Positions 1-7,361 of a DNA stretch of 64,000 nucleotides are shown here, one piece after another. Under the pieces are notes generated by a model. That model saw only the letters and a program-made list of their open reading frames with translations. It did not search any database and was not told the DNA's origin. This DNA is from Nibrella viscosa (lineage in GTDB: Bacteria > Bacteroidota > Bacteroidia > Cytophagales > Spirosomataceae). The position numbers and the translations under genes are program-made. Position 1 is the stretch's first letter. Each line of letters begins with the position of its first letter. Location of the stretch: NCBI RefSeq assembly GCF_039541875.1, contig NZ_BAABHB010000003.1, positions 496,001 through 560,000 on the forward strand. Direction: 5' to 3'.

Positions 1-460
1 TGGCCTGCTTGGCTTCGTCCAGAATTTTGGTGTAGTCGTCGCTGGAGAAATGATTGAGCAGGCCGGGGAAGATGTCGTAGAACTTATAATCGGTATCGAT
101 AGACAACACCTCCGGTTCCGGAAAATAGTCGATGACCAGCTTTTTCTCCCCGATTTGCGGTTGTCGGAAGCGTACCTTACTGAAATCGAAGCCTACCAGT
201 ACTTTAGCTTTCGCAATGATGATTGCTTTTTTGGGGTCGTCGACCAGGTAAAAGATTTTTTTCTGATCCTGGTAGTTGAATATCTCGGAAAAGTATCCCT
301 CGGCCATGACCACTTTGAACACTTTCTCAATACGCTCCAGCAGCAGGGTAACGTCGCTCCGGACCTGGGTTACGCCGGCCCGGCGTTTGAGCAGCGTCAC
401 AAAGATAGCGCCACCCGCCCCGCCGGTCAGCAACAACAGCAATATGGTTGTAAAATCCAT
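1..460 (-). CDS. DUF4230 family membrane-anchored protein (partial, C-terminus outside window)
   Basis: The frame reads leftward from an ATG at 458-460 and stays open to the window edge, giving 153 residues. It opens with a hydrophobic N-terminal segment (residues 3-23, MDFTTILLLLL then glycine-rich), consistent with a signal anchor, followed by a soluble part with EYF/FNYQD and KKAIIIAKAKVLVGFDFSKV. That pattern is typical of DUF4230 proteins, which are common in Bacteroidota and have no established function. The plus-strand open frame over the same bases has no family resemblance. The C-terminus lies beyond position 1. Confidence 0.7.
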   Translation of the reverse strand, partial: MDFTTILLLLLTGGAGGAIFVTLLKRRAGVTQVRSDVTLLLERIEKVFKVVMAEGYFSEIFNYQDQKKIFYLVDDPKKAIIIAKAKVLVGFDFSKVRFRQPQIGEKKLVIDYFPEPEVLSIDTDYKFYDIFPGLLNHFSSDDYTKILDEAKQA

Positions 461-601
461 TCGTTAGGAGTTAATCACGCTGAAAGTTAACAGGCTTTAT
501 CAACACTTTGTTACTGACTACCGCTACCCTTGCACTCAACTACCGGTAGGGCCTGGTTGCCAGGGAGGCAATTCGTAAAAAAAGATACTGAATAAATAGC
601 A

Positions 602-636
602 GAAAAGCCCGCTTCCGCATCCGGAGCAGGCTTTTT
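602..636 (-). terminator. Rho-independent terminator downstream of nhaD
   Basis: The arms AAAAGCC...GCTTCCG and CGGAGC...GGCTTTTT form a hairpin with a CATC loop. Read on the minus strand it ends in a T-run, about 27 bases after the nhaD stop codon. The rest of the 461-662 gap shows nothing recognisable. Confidence 0.75.
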
Positions 637-662
637 ATCGAGTATAGGAAAAAGAGGACTAC

Positions 663-2000
663 TCATAAGGAATGCAGGAGCGCATACACCAGGATGCCGG
701 ACAGATAGCCAACCAGCGCATACCCGGAGATGCGCTTAAGGTACCAGATAAAGTCAATTTTGAGAATACCCATGGAGGCTACGCCGGCGGCTGAGCCGAT
801 GATGAGGATGCTGCCGCCCGTGCCGGCGCAGTAGGCCAGCAGGTTCCAGAAATCGTGATCGGTCGGAAACTCGGTCATGGGGTACATGCCCATAGCGGCT
901 GCTACCAGTGGTACGTTATCGACAATAGAAGATAAGAGGCCGATCAGGCTGTTGATCAGGTAGATGTTACCCACGGCGCTGTCCAGGCCGGCGGCCAGCA
1001 GGCGCAGATGGCCGGACGTGTCCAGGGCCCCCACCGCCAGCAGAATACCCAGAAAAAACAGGATGCTGGGTGTGTCGATGCGGTGCAGCATGGCGGCTAC
1101 TGACAGGCCCTGCTTTTTCTCGTCGTCTTTGTCGCGGTGCAGAAACTCGGTAAAGACCCAGATCAGACCCACCGACAGCAGAATGCCCATATAAGGCGGA
1201 TAGTGCGTCAGGCTCTTGAAAAACGGAACGGATACCAGCCCAATACCGCCCAGCGCAAACATGGTAACCTGTTCGGTGGGGGTAGTTTCAATTTTGGTGT
1301 GCAGCAGGTTATCGGCATGGGAGGGCGTTTCGACATGGCCGCGCAGGTAAAAGGTGGCAATCAGCAAGGGCACCAGCAGGCTTATCACCGACGGTAAGAG
1401 CAATACCTGCATCACATGGAACGTAGAAATCTGCCCGCCGATCCAGAGCATGATCGTGGTAACGTCTCCAATGGGTGACCAGGCTCCGCCCGCGTTGGCT
1501 CCAATTACCACAAACCCGCCGAACAGCCAGATATTATCCTTGTTTTTGATAATCCGCCGGATCAGGGCGCACATGATGATGGAGGTGGTGAGGTTGTCGA
1601 GCCCGGACGACAGAAAAAACGATACCCAGGAGATAATCCACAGCAGTTTAACCCGGTCGGTGGTGGCAATATGGTCGGTGATGGTCCGGAAGCCATTGTG
1701 TACGTCGACCAGTTCCACGATGGTCATGGCCCCCAGCAGGAAAAACAGAATACCGGCAATTTCGCCCAGGTGCTCAAACAGGGCGTGGTTCAGGATCTCG
1801 TGCGAATCGCGATGGGGGAGGGGAACCGTACTGGCGGTCAGCGTCTGAAACGCCGGCATCTGCTCAAAGCCGATCAGCAGAACCAGCCAGCAGAGCACAC
1901 CCGTGAGCAGGGCCGAAGCCGCTTTGTCAATTTTAAGCGGGTGTTCAAGGGCAATCAGTATATATCCAAGGATAAATACGACAACGATTAAAATAGCCAT
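663..2000 (-). CDS. nhaD: NhaD-type Na+/H+ antiporter
   Basis: A 445-residue, almost wholly hydrophobic protein of the ArsB/NhaD ion transporter superfamily. The GANAGGAWSPIGDVTT stretch (about residues 168-183) and the late SSIVDNVPLVAAAMGMYP segment match the two conserved polar regions that contribute to the ion path in NhaD proteins. It should exchange cytoplasmic Na+ (or Li+) for H+ at the inner membrane. The ATG at 1998-2000 gives the usual family length. The neighbouring nqr operon is a primary Na+ pump, so the two probably work on the same sodium gradient; this is inference from context. A terminator follows the stop. Substrate specificity within the superfamily cannot be proven from sequence alone. 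Confidence 0.88.
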   Translation of the reverse strand: MAILIVVVFILGYILIALEHPLKIDKAASALLTGVLCWLVLLIGFEQMPAFQTLTASTVPLPHRDSHEILNHALFEHLGEIAGILFFLLGAMTIVELVDVHNGFRTITDHIATTDRVKLLWIISWVSFFLSSGLDNLTTSIIMCALIRRIIKNKDNIWLFGGFVVIGANAGGAWSPIGDVTTIMLWIGGQISTFHVMQVLLLPSVISLLVPLLIATFYLRGHVETPSHADNLLHTKIETTPTEQVTMFALGGIGLVSVPFFKSLTHYPPYMGILLSVGLIWVFTEFLHRDKDDEKKQGLSVAAMLHRIDTPSILFFLGILLAVGALDTSGHLRLLAAGLDSAVGNIYLINSLIGLLSSIVDNVPLVAAAMGMYPMTEFPTDHDFWNLLAYCAGTGGSILIIGSAAGVASMGILKIDFIWYLKRISGYALVGYLSGILVYALLHSL

Positions 2001-2031
2001 GAGAAGGGTTAAGGTTACGGTAGGGGGGATT

Positions 2032-2115
2032 GTTTCAGGTTTCAGGTTTCACGTTTCACGTTTCAAGTCGGCGCCACCCAACCTGACCTGAAACGTGAAA
2101 CCTGGAATCTGAAAC
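2032..2115. repeat. Heptad-repeat hairpin, GTTTCAG type
   Basis: The left arm is five tandem degenerate heptamers (GTTTCAG, GTTTCAG, GTTTCAC, GTTTCAC, GTTTCAA) at 2032-2066. The right arm, 2083-2115, is an imperfect reverse complement (CTGAAACGTGAAACC...CTGAAAC). The spacer contains CACCCAACCTGA. It lies between the CBS gene and nhaD, both on the minus strand. Confidence 0.85.
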
Positions 2116-2121
2116 AACTTT

Positions 2122-2556
2122 TTAAGCGTTGGTGATGTATTGCTCCAGGTATTGAATATGGTCGCTTTGCTCTTTCATGATGGCGGAGACGATATCGCCG
2201 ATGCTGAGCACACCAATCACTTTATCGTCGTCCATAACGGGCAGGTGCCGGAAGCGTTTTTCACTGAAGAGCTTCATGCAATCGTAAATGTCCATATCCT
2301 GCGTTACCGTAAATACCTTAGGAGTCATCACCTCCGACACGGGCGTACTCTTGGCTTTGCGGCCCTGCCGGATGCCTTTTCGGGCGTAATCGCGTTCGGA
2401 GAAAATGCCCACCAACTCCTCACCATCCATCACCACCACGGCCCCGATGTTGCAATCGGCCATCAGGTTCAGCGCATCGATTACCATATGGTCGGGCCGC
2501 ACACTACACACACCCATTTGTGCTTTGTTCTGCAAGATTTTTTTTACTGATATCAT
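2122..2556 (-). CDS. CBS-domain pair protein
   Basis: The product has 144 residues when started at the ATG at 2554-2556 (MISVKKILQNK); an upstream in-frame extension is non-conserved in character. It consists of two tandem CBS motifs (Bateman module). The first, about residues 20-70, has IDALNLMADCNIGAVVVMD and GIFSERDYARKG; the second, about 80-135, has DCMKLFSEKRFRHLPVMDD and GVLSIGDIVSAIM. Stand-alone Bateman proteins bind adenine nucleotides and regulate a partner, but the partner is not evident here. It follows the divergent promoter region of the NqrM-like gene and precedes nhaD on the same strand, so a link to ion transport is possible but unproven. Confidence 0.85.
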   Translation of the reverse strand: MISVKKILQNKAQMGVCSVRPDHMVIDALNLMADCNIGAVVVMDGEELVGIFSERDYARKGIRQGRKAKSTPVSEVMTPKVFTVTQDMDIYDCMKLFSEKRFRHLPVMDDDKVIGVLSIGDIVSAIMKEQSDHIQYLEQYITNA

Positions 2557-2696
2557 ACGGGTATACGTTTTTAGAGTGTAGAAACTAAGAACCAACAAGT
2601 GAGGACGTTACGGGACTGTATGGGAAATGCTAAGTTAACCGGTTCTTTTTAAATTGAAAATGAATCCCAAAAAATTATTATTTCGTGGGTATTGTG

Positions 2697-2704
2697 TATC
2701 TTTA
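2697..2704 (+). promoter_or_regulatory. Possible -7 box for the NqrM-like gene
   Basis: TATCTTTA differs from the Bacteroidota -7 consensus TAnnTTTG at one position and lies 25 bases before the ATG at 2730. The A/T-rich bases at 2668-2681 sit where a -33 element would be. This is weak evidence. Confidence 0.3.
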
Positions 2705-2729
2705 TCCTGATTCGTCAATTCATAGACCT

Positions 2730-2954
2730 ATGCTTGCAGTCATTCTGGTATCCGGCCTGCTGATGCTGGTCGCGTTTTTTCTCTTCAGCGTTCGCCTGCT
2801 TTTTGTCAAAGGCGGTGAGTTTCGCGGCACCTGCGCGGGTAATAATCCCATGCTTAACAAGAGCGATGTTGTTTGTGGTGTATGTGGCCGCAAGCCCGGT
2901 GAGGAGTGCGCCAACCCGGAAAAAATGCCGGCTATTTACCAAACCCCGGCGTAG
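2730..2954 (+). CDS. Small four-cysteine membrane protein, NqrM-like
   Basis: A 74-residue protein from the ATG at 2730; an alternative start 45 bases upstream would add a polar, unconvincing N-terminus. One transmembrane helix (about residues 2-24, LAVILVSGLLMLVAFFLF) is followed by a short soluble tail with four cysteines spaced C-x13-C-x2-C-x7-C (GTCAGNNP ... VVCGVCGRKPGEEC). NqrM (DUF539) has the same plan, one helix then four Cys, and is needed to install the iron centre between NqrD and NqrE. The gene is tail-to-tail with apbE, overlapping it by 23 bp at 2932-2954, at the downstream end of the nqr operon where nqrM usually sits in proteobacteria. Assignment to this role is inference from motif spacing and neighbourhood. 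Confidence 0.72.
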   Translation: MLAVILVSGLLMLVAFFLFSVRLLFVKGGEFRGTCAGNNPMLNKSDVVCGVCGRKPGEECANPEKMPAIYQTPA

Positions 2955-3927
2955 TCTGTACCCGAAACGCACCGGTCGAATCGGCATATACGCCGTAAAG
3001 TTCCATGCCTTTGGCCATTGCCAGCGGAATGGCTTTTTCTAGGCCCATTACCAGAAAGGCCGTAGCGTAGGCGTCGGCCGTGATGCAGTCGTCGGCAACG
3101 ACCGATACGCTCAGCAAATTGTGGGTGATCGGGTAGCCCGTTTTCGGGTCTATGGCGTGGCTGTACTTTTTGCCGTCGCGCACCACAAACTTCCGGTAGC
3201 TGCCCGAGGTTGCCAGTGACTTCCCGCTTAGCGGTATCACTGTTTGCAGCGGCCGCCCTTCGGTGGGCGTATCCAGCGGCTTATCAATGCCGACTTGCCA
3301 CCGCTCTCTCCGCTCATTGGTGCCCAGCGTCCGCACCTCGCCCCCAATTTCTACCAGGTAATTCCGAATGCCCCGTTTCTGAAGAAATTCGGCAACTACA
3401 TCCACCGTATATCCCTGCGCCAGCGCATTAAAGTCAAGTTGCATTCGGGGGTCGGCTTTCGTCAGTACCTCACCGTTGAGTTTCACCTTCTGGTAACCGA
3501 TAAGCCGGCGCAGACTATCAATTTGCCGGGCCGTGGGGGGCGGCAGTCCTTTCTTAACGCTAAACCCCCAGGCTTTCACCAGCGGCCCTACCGTAACGTC
3601 GAATAACCCGTCGGTAGCCTGCGAAACCGAGTACGCCTGTTCATAAACAGTGCCAAAGTGGGCGTCGGCTTTTACACCAGGCTCATTGCGGTTCAGCCGG
3701 CTGATGGTGGAGGTGCTGTCCCAGAGCGACATGCTACGGTCGATCAACCGAAACAGACTGTCGACCGACTGGCTGAAATCGCGTCCCTGCGGGTCCAGAT
3801 ATACTATGCGGAAGGTCGTACCCTGGGCCTGTCCTTCCAGTTCGGTATACGACCGGCGGTTGAAACGACAGGCTCCCAGTACGAACAGCAAACAGGCAAT
3901 AACCAGGTAACGATACGGAAGGGTCAT
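2932..3927 (-). CDS. apbE: FAD:protein FMN transferase ApbE (lipoprotein)
   Basis: A 331-residue protein. The N-terminus is a lipoprotein signal with the lipobox LGAC (Cys20), so the enzyme should be tethered facing the periplasm. Family features are ELEGQAQGTTFRI near residue 30, DFNALAQGYTVDVVAEFL (about 170-187), VEIGGEVRTLG (about 198-208), SGSYRKF and SHAIDPKTGYP (about 255-270), and the C-terminal DDCITADAYATAFLVMG that carries the metal-binding Asp/Thr. ApbE moves FMN from FAD onto a threonine in flavinylation motifs, here most likely those of NqrB and NqrC. It is the last minus-strand gene of the nqr operon, 11 bp after nqrF, and overlaps the convergent NqrM-like gene. Confidence 0.95.
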   Translation of the reverse strand: MTLPYRYLVIACLLFVLGACRFNRRSYTELEGQAQGTTFRIVYLDPQGRDFSQSVDSLFRLIDRSMSLWDSTSTISRLNRNEPGVKADAHFGTVYEQAYSVSQATDGLFDVTVGPLVKAWGFSVKKGLPPPTARQIDSLRRLIGYQKVKLNGEVLTKADPRMQLDFNALAQGYTVDVVAEFLQKRGIRNYLVEIGGEVRTLGTNERRERWQVGIDKPLDTPTEGRPLQTVIPLSGKSLATSGSYRKFVVRDGKKYSHAIDPKTGYPITHNLLSVSVVADDCITADAYATAFLVMGLEKAIPLAMAKGMELYGVYADSTGAFRVQTTPGFGK

Positions 3928-3938
3928 GGAGGGGATAA

Positions 3939-5189
3939 TCAGCTTCCGAAGTCGTCGAAGGCGATGTTGTTTTTCGGTACGCCCAGGTCGTCGAGCATTT
4001 TCTGCACGGCCGAGAGCATCAGGGGAGGCCCGCAGAGGTAGTATTCAATGTCTTCGGGCTCGGGATGTTTATCGAGATAGTTGAACAGCACCACCTGGTG
4101 GATAAAGCCGACGTAGCCTGTCCAGTTATCTTCCGGCAGCGGCTCCGACAGCGCAATCTCGAACCGGAAGTTGGGGAACTCGCGCTCGATGGCCCGGAAA
4201 TCTTCTTCGTAGAAAATCTCGCGTTTGCTGCGGGCACCGTACCAGTACGATACCTTCCGGCCTGTTTTCAGCGTGTGGAACAGGTGGAAGATATGCGACC
4301 GCAGCGGAGCCATACCGGCCCCCCCGCCGATGTAAATCATTTCTTTTTCGGTCGGCTTAACGTGGAATTCGCCGTAGGGTCCGCTGATGGTTACCTTATC
4401 GCCCGGTTTGCGGGAGAATACGTACGAGGAGCACAAACCCGCCGGGACATCCATAAACGCTTTCTTCTCGCGGTTCCAGGGCGGGGTGGCCAGCCGGATG
4501 TTGAGCATGATGATGTTGCCCTCGGCCGGGTGGTTCGCCATAGAGTACGCCCGGAACAACGACTCTTCTACCTTCACCTTCAGCGACCAGATATTGAACT
4601 TGTCGTAATCGTCTTTGAACTTTTCGGGAATGTTGTACAGATCGGTGCTGAAGTCGATGTACGTTTGCGGAACGTCTACCTGAATGTAATCGCCGGAGCG
4701 GAATTTCAGGTTTTCGCCGGGGGGCAGGGCCACCACAAATTCTTTAATGTAGGTAGACACGTTATCGTTCGACACCACGGTGCATTCCCACTTTTTGACC
4801 CCAAACACCTCGTCGGGCACCTGGATCTCCATATCCTCCTTCACCTTTACCTGGCAGGCCAGCCGGATCTTTTCCTGCACCTGACGGCGGTTGAGGTGGT
4901 TGGTTTCTGTGGGTAACACTTCGCCCCCACCCGAGTAGATCTGGCATTTGCACATGGCGCAGGTGCCGCCCCCGCCACAGGCCGACGGCAGAAAGATCTT
5001 CTGGGCCGCCAGTGTCGACAGCAGGGTGCTGCCGGGCTTCACAATAACCGGTTCGCCCTGGTTACCGTTGATGATGATCGCCACGTCTTTTTGCGGCAGG
5101 AGCCGTTCCTTGGCCGTCAGGATCAGAAAGGCCAGGGCAATAATGACCAGCAGGAATATGACAACACTGGCAGAGAGTACGGGTAGCAT
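3939..5189 (-). CDS. nqrF: Na+-translocating NADH:quinone reductase subunit F
   Basis: A 416-residue protein. One N-terminal membrane helix (residues 5-25) anchors it. A ferredoxin domain follows with 2Fe-2S ligands Cys71, Cys77, Cys80 and Cys112 (SACGGGGTCAMC ... RLACQV). The FAD domain shows RAYSMANHP (about residue 215), and the NADH domain shows IGGGAGMAPLRSH and YWYGARSKREIFYEEDF, ending in the aromatic FDDFGS typical of NqrF. It accepts hydride from NADH and passes electrons into the NQR complex. It lies 10 bp after nqrE in the operon nqrABCDEF-apbE. Confidence 0.97.
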   Translation of the reverse strand: MLPVLSASVVIFLLVIIALAFLILTAKERLLPQKDVAIIINGNQGEPVIVKPGSTLLSTLAAQKIFLPSACGGGGTCAMCKCQIYSGGGEVLPTETNHLNRRQVQEKIRLACQVKVKEDMEIQVPDEVFGVKKWECTVVSNDNVSTYIKEFVVALPPGENLKFRSGDYIQVDVPQTYIDFSTDLYNIPEKFKDDYDKFNIWSLKVKVEESLFRAYSMANHPAEGNIIMLNIRLATPPWNREKKAFMDVPAGLCSSYVFSRKPGDKVTISGPYGEFHVKPTEKEMIYIGGGAGMAPLRSHIFHLFHTLKTGRKVSYWYGARSKREIFYEEDFRAIEREFPNFRFEIALSEPLPEDNWTGYVGFIHQVVLFNYLDKHPEPEDIEYYLCGPPLMLSAVQKMLDDLGVPKNNIAFDDFGS

Positions 5190-5199
5190 ACGAGTTGGG

Positions 5200-5814
5200 T
5201 TACAGTTGGATGCCGGAAAAGCTCAGAAACGCGAGTCCCATCAGGGCCGTAATAATCATGGCAATACCGAGCCCCTGCAGGGGTTCGGGCACGTTGGAGT
5301 AGCGCAGCCGCTCCCGGATGGCCGCCAGCAGCACAATGGCCAGAAAAAAGCCTGTGCCGGCCCCCAGGGAGAACACCGCCGTTTCGGCAAACCCGTATTC
5401 CCGCTCCTGCATGAAGAGCGATGCCCCCAGAATGGAGCAGTTTACCGTAATCAGCGGCAGAAAGATACCCAGCGAGTTGTACAGGGCCGGGGCGTATTTC
5501 TCCACCACCATCTCCACCAACTGCACGGCACCGGCAATGGTGGCAATGAACAGGATAAACGACAGGAACGTGAGGTCGACCGATGCCAGCGACGGGTGTA
5601 TCCAGCTCAGCGCACCTTCGCCCAGGGTGTAACGCAGGATCAGGTAGTTGAGCGGGGTGGTCAGGATCATCACAAAAATAACCGCCAGCCCCAGACCAAA
5701 CGCCGTTTTGATTTTCTTGGAGACGGCCAGAAACGAGCACATGCCGAGGAAGAACGCAAAGATGACGTTTTCAACAAAAACGGCTTTTATGAACAGATTC
5801 AGATAGTGTTCCAT
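5200..5814 (-). CDS. nqrE: Na+-translocating NADH:quinone reductase subunit E
   Basis: A 204-residue, six-helix membrane protein started at the ATG at 5812-5814 (MEHYLNLFIKAVFVENVIFAFFLGMC). A longer reading runs into the intergenic bases before it and adds a Gln-rich non-family stretch. Conserved features are GMCSFLAVSKKIKTA, TVNCSILGASLFMQ and the C-terminal GLAFLSFSGIQL. The Cys residues in GMC and VNCSILG correspond to the iron-coordinating cysteines shared with NqrD. Together NqrD and NqrE carry electrons through the membrane to NqrC. The start is 11 bp after the nqrD stop. Confidence 0.96.
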   Translation of the reverse strand: MEHYLNLFIKAVFVENVIFAFFLGMCSFLAVSKKIKTAFGLGLAVIFVMILTTPLNYLILRYTLGEGALSWIHPSLASVDLTFLSFILFIATIAGAVQLVEMVVEKYAPALYNSLGIFLPLITVNCSILGASLFMQEREYGFAETAVFSLGAGTGFFLAIVLLAAIRERLRYSNVPEPLQGLGIAMIITALMGLAFLSFSGIQL

Positions 5815-5825
5815 AGCGGGGAGGA

Positions 5826-6545
5826 TTAAGAGACGTTGATGAGTTTGCGGTTGCGGCTGCGCTGCCACCAGATAAAGATGCCGATCAGGAACAGCGCGGC
5901 CGGGGGCAATACCATCAGGCCGTTGTTGACGTAACCCATATCGTACACAAACTGAGGGATAACTTTATAGCCGAATAACGTACCAGCGCCCAGCAGTTCG
6001 CGGAAGAAGGCCACGGCCAGCAAAATTACGCCGTACCCAAGACCATTACCGATGCCGTCCAGAAAGGCCGGCCAGGGGCGCTGCGCCAGGGCGAAGGCTT
6101 CCAGCCGCCCCATCACAATGCAGTTGGTAATGATGAGGCCGACAAACACCGACAGTTTCCGGCTAATGTCAAACATATACGCTTTGAGGAGTTGGTCAAC
6201 AATTGTCACCAGCATAGCCACCACGATCAACTGCACAATTATGCGGATGCGATTGGGAATAGAGTTCCGGATCGCGGAAATGATGAGGTTGGAAAAAGCA
6301 GTTACAAACGTAACACCCAGCGCCATAATGAGCGCCGGCTTCATCTGTACCGTTACGGCCAAAGCCGAGCAGATACCGAGTACCTGTACGGTAATCGGGT
6401 TGGTGTCGTCGAGCGGATCGCGAAGGACTTTGACGTCCTTTTTGGAGAGCAGGTCATCTTTCCTGAGCGTAAGCCGACGCCGGGCCGGTCTTTTCTCTTT
6501 CAGAACCGGCGCTGGGGTGAGAATGGGGGAGGTTTCTGCTTGCAT
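5826..6545 (-). CDS. nqrD: Na+-translocating NADH:quinone reductase subunit D
   Basis: A 239-residue membrane protein, homologous in fold to NqrE with inverted topology. Conserved segments are NPITVQVLGICSALAVT (about residues 49-65), RIIVQLIVVAMLVTIVDQLL and LIITNCIVMGRLEAFA. The Cys in GIC and TNCIVMG match the iron ligands of the NqrD/E pair. The first about 40 residues are charged (RPARRR, KKDVKVLRD) and longer than in proteobacterial NqrD, giving a cytoplasmic extension. The 102-bp gap to nqrC upstream contains a heptad-repeat hairpin, so translation or mRNA stability may change at this point within the operon; that is inference. Confidence 0.95.
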   Translation of the reverse strand: MQAETSPILTPAPVLKEKRPARRRLTLRKDDLLSKKDVKVLRDPLDDTNPITVQVLGICSALAVTVQMKPALIMALGVTFVTAFSNLIISAIRNSIPNRIRIIVQLIVVAMLVTIVDQLLKAYMFDISRKLSVFVGLIITNCIVMGRLEAFALAQRPWPAFLDGIGNGLGYGVILLAVAFFRELLGAGTLFGYKVIPQFVYDMGYVNNGLMVLPPAALFLIGIFIWWQRSRNRKLINVS

Positions 6546-6567
6546 CTTTTGGTTGGATTTGGGGGCT

Positions 6568-6656
6568 GAAGTTTGAGGTTTAAAGTTAAAAGAGCGCTAT
6601 CGCTTGAAGCGTGCGTCAGCCCAACTTCAAACGTTAAACTTCAAACCTCAAACTCT
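6568..6656. repeat. Heptad-repeat hairpin between nqrC and nqrD
   Basis: The left arm, 6568-6590, reads GAAGTTTGAGGTTTAAAGTT. The right arm, 6623-6656, is built of heptads (ACTTCAA, ACGTTAA, ACTTCAA, ACCTCAA). The loop-side sequence CGTCAGCCCAACT (6614-6626) recurs exactly in the hairpin at 34452-34546. The right arm reaches into the last codons of nqrC. Confidence 0.85.
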
Positions 6657-7361
6657 ATTCGCTTTCTTCTTCTGGAAATACGCCATGTAGGGGGCTATGC
6701 AGTTTTTCAGCATGGCATCGGTGCCGCGGGAGGTGATGGTGCCCCCCGAGATGGCATCTACGCGGTGTTCAGTTCCAACCGCGCTCTTCTCGCTCTTTTT
6801 AACCACGTTGACGGAGATAAACTGGTTATCTTCCGACATGATCTTCTTGCCCTGAAACTGCTGCTGAAAGGGCAGTTCCGCAATTTCGGCACCCAGGCCG
6901 GGGGTTTCCCCTTTGTGGTCGAAGTAAGTGCCGTAGATGGTGTTGAAATCATCTTCCAGCGATACATATCCCCAGATGGGTCCCCAGAGGCCTACGCCCC
7001 GGACGGGTACGATGTAATACGTCTTCCCGCCTTCGGCCGAATACACATATAACGGCAGATTGCGCTTTTCCGGTGTTTTACCGATCTCATCTTTCAGGTC
7101 GATGGCGGCCGCCCGGATGCCGGCTTTTTCGCTGCCGTTTGCATCCACGACTACCTCCTGAATACGGGTGTTGTATTCGCGTTCAATATCGGTCCGTTGC
7201 TCGGAGCTGAACCGCACGGCCCGCAGGATATTCGACTTTTTGTCGAGGGCGACATTAGCCTCCTGCGCGGGCTTGAGACCCTCGGCGGCTACGGCCAGTA
7301 CCACCGCCGTCAGAACAGACAGCACGGCGGCATAGATCAGGGTGTATCGGTTGCTATGCAC
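6648..7361 (-). CDS. nqrC: Na+-translocating NADH:quinone reductase subunit C
   Basis: A 237-residue protein when started at the GTG at 7359-7361 (VHSNRYTLIYAAVL); no ATG fits. A TTG start 45 bases upstream is possible but would overlap nqrB by 53 bp, whereas the GTG overlaps it by 8 bp. One N-terminal helix is followed by a periplasmic FMN-binding domain. The covalent flavin site is in DAISGGTITSRGT near the C-terminus, with Gly where many NqrC have Ala (SGAT). Other family features are GLWGPIWGYV and TPGLGAEIAE. It relays electrons from the NqrD/E iron centre to NqrB. Confidence 0.94.
   Translation of the reverse strand: MHSNRYTLIYAAVLSVLTAVVLAVAAEGLKPAQEANVALDKKSNILRAVRFSSEQRTDIEREYNTRIQEVVVDANGSEKAGIRAAAIDLKDEIGKTPEKRNLPLYVYSAEGGKTYYIVPVRGVGLWGPIWGYVSLEDDFNTIYGTYFDHKGETPGLGAEIAELPFQQQFQGKKIMSEDNQFISVNVVKKSEKSAVGTEHRVDAISGGTITSRGTDAMLKNCIAPYMAYFQKKKANRV

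Noticed and set aside
50..490. 146-codon open frame on the plus strand
   Set aside because: It lies antisense to the DUF4230 gene, has no family character, and its composition is that of a reversed coding region.
2032..2115. Heptad palindromes considered as insertion-sequence ends or MITEs
   Set aside because: No transposase, no target duplication seen, and the arm sequences differ between loci, unlike copies of one element.
4065..4916. 283-codon plus-strand open frame
   Set aside because: Antisense to nqrF, which is fully supported by cofactor motifs.
4948..5829. 293-codon plus-strand open frame
   Set aside because: Antisense to nqrF and nqrE; Gln/His/Arg-rich low-complexity translation.
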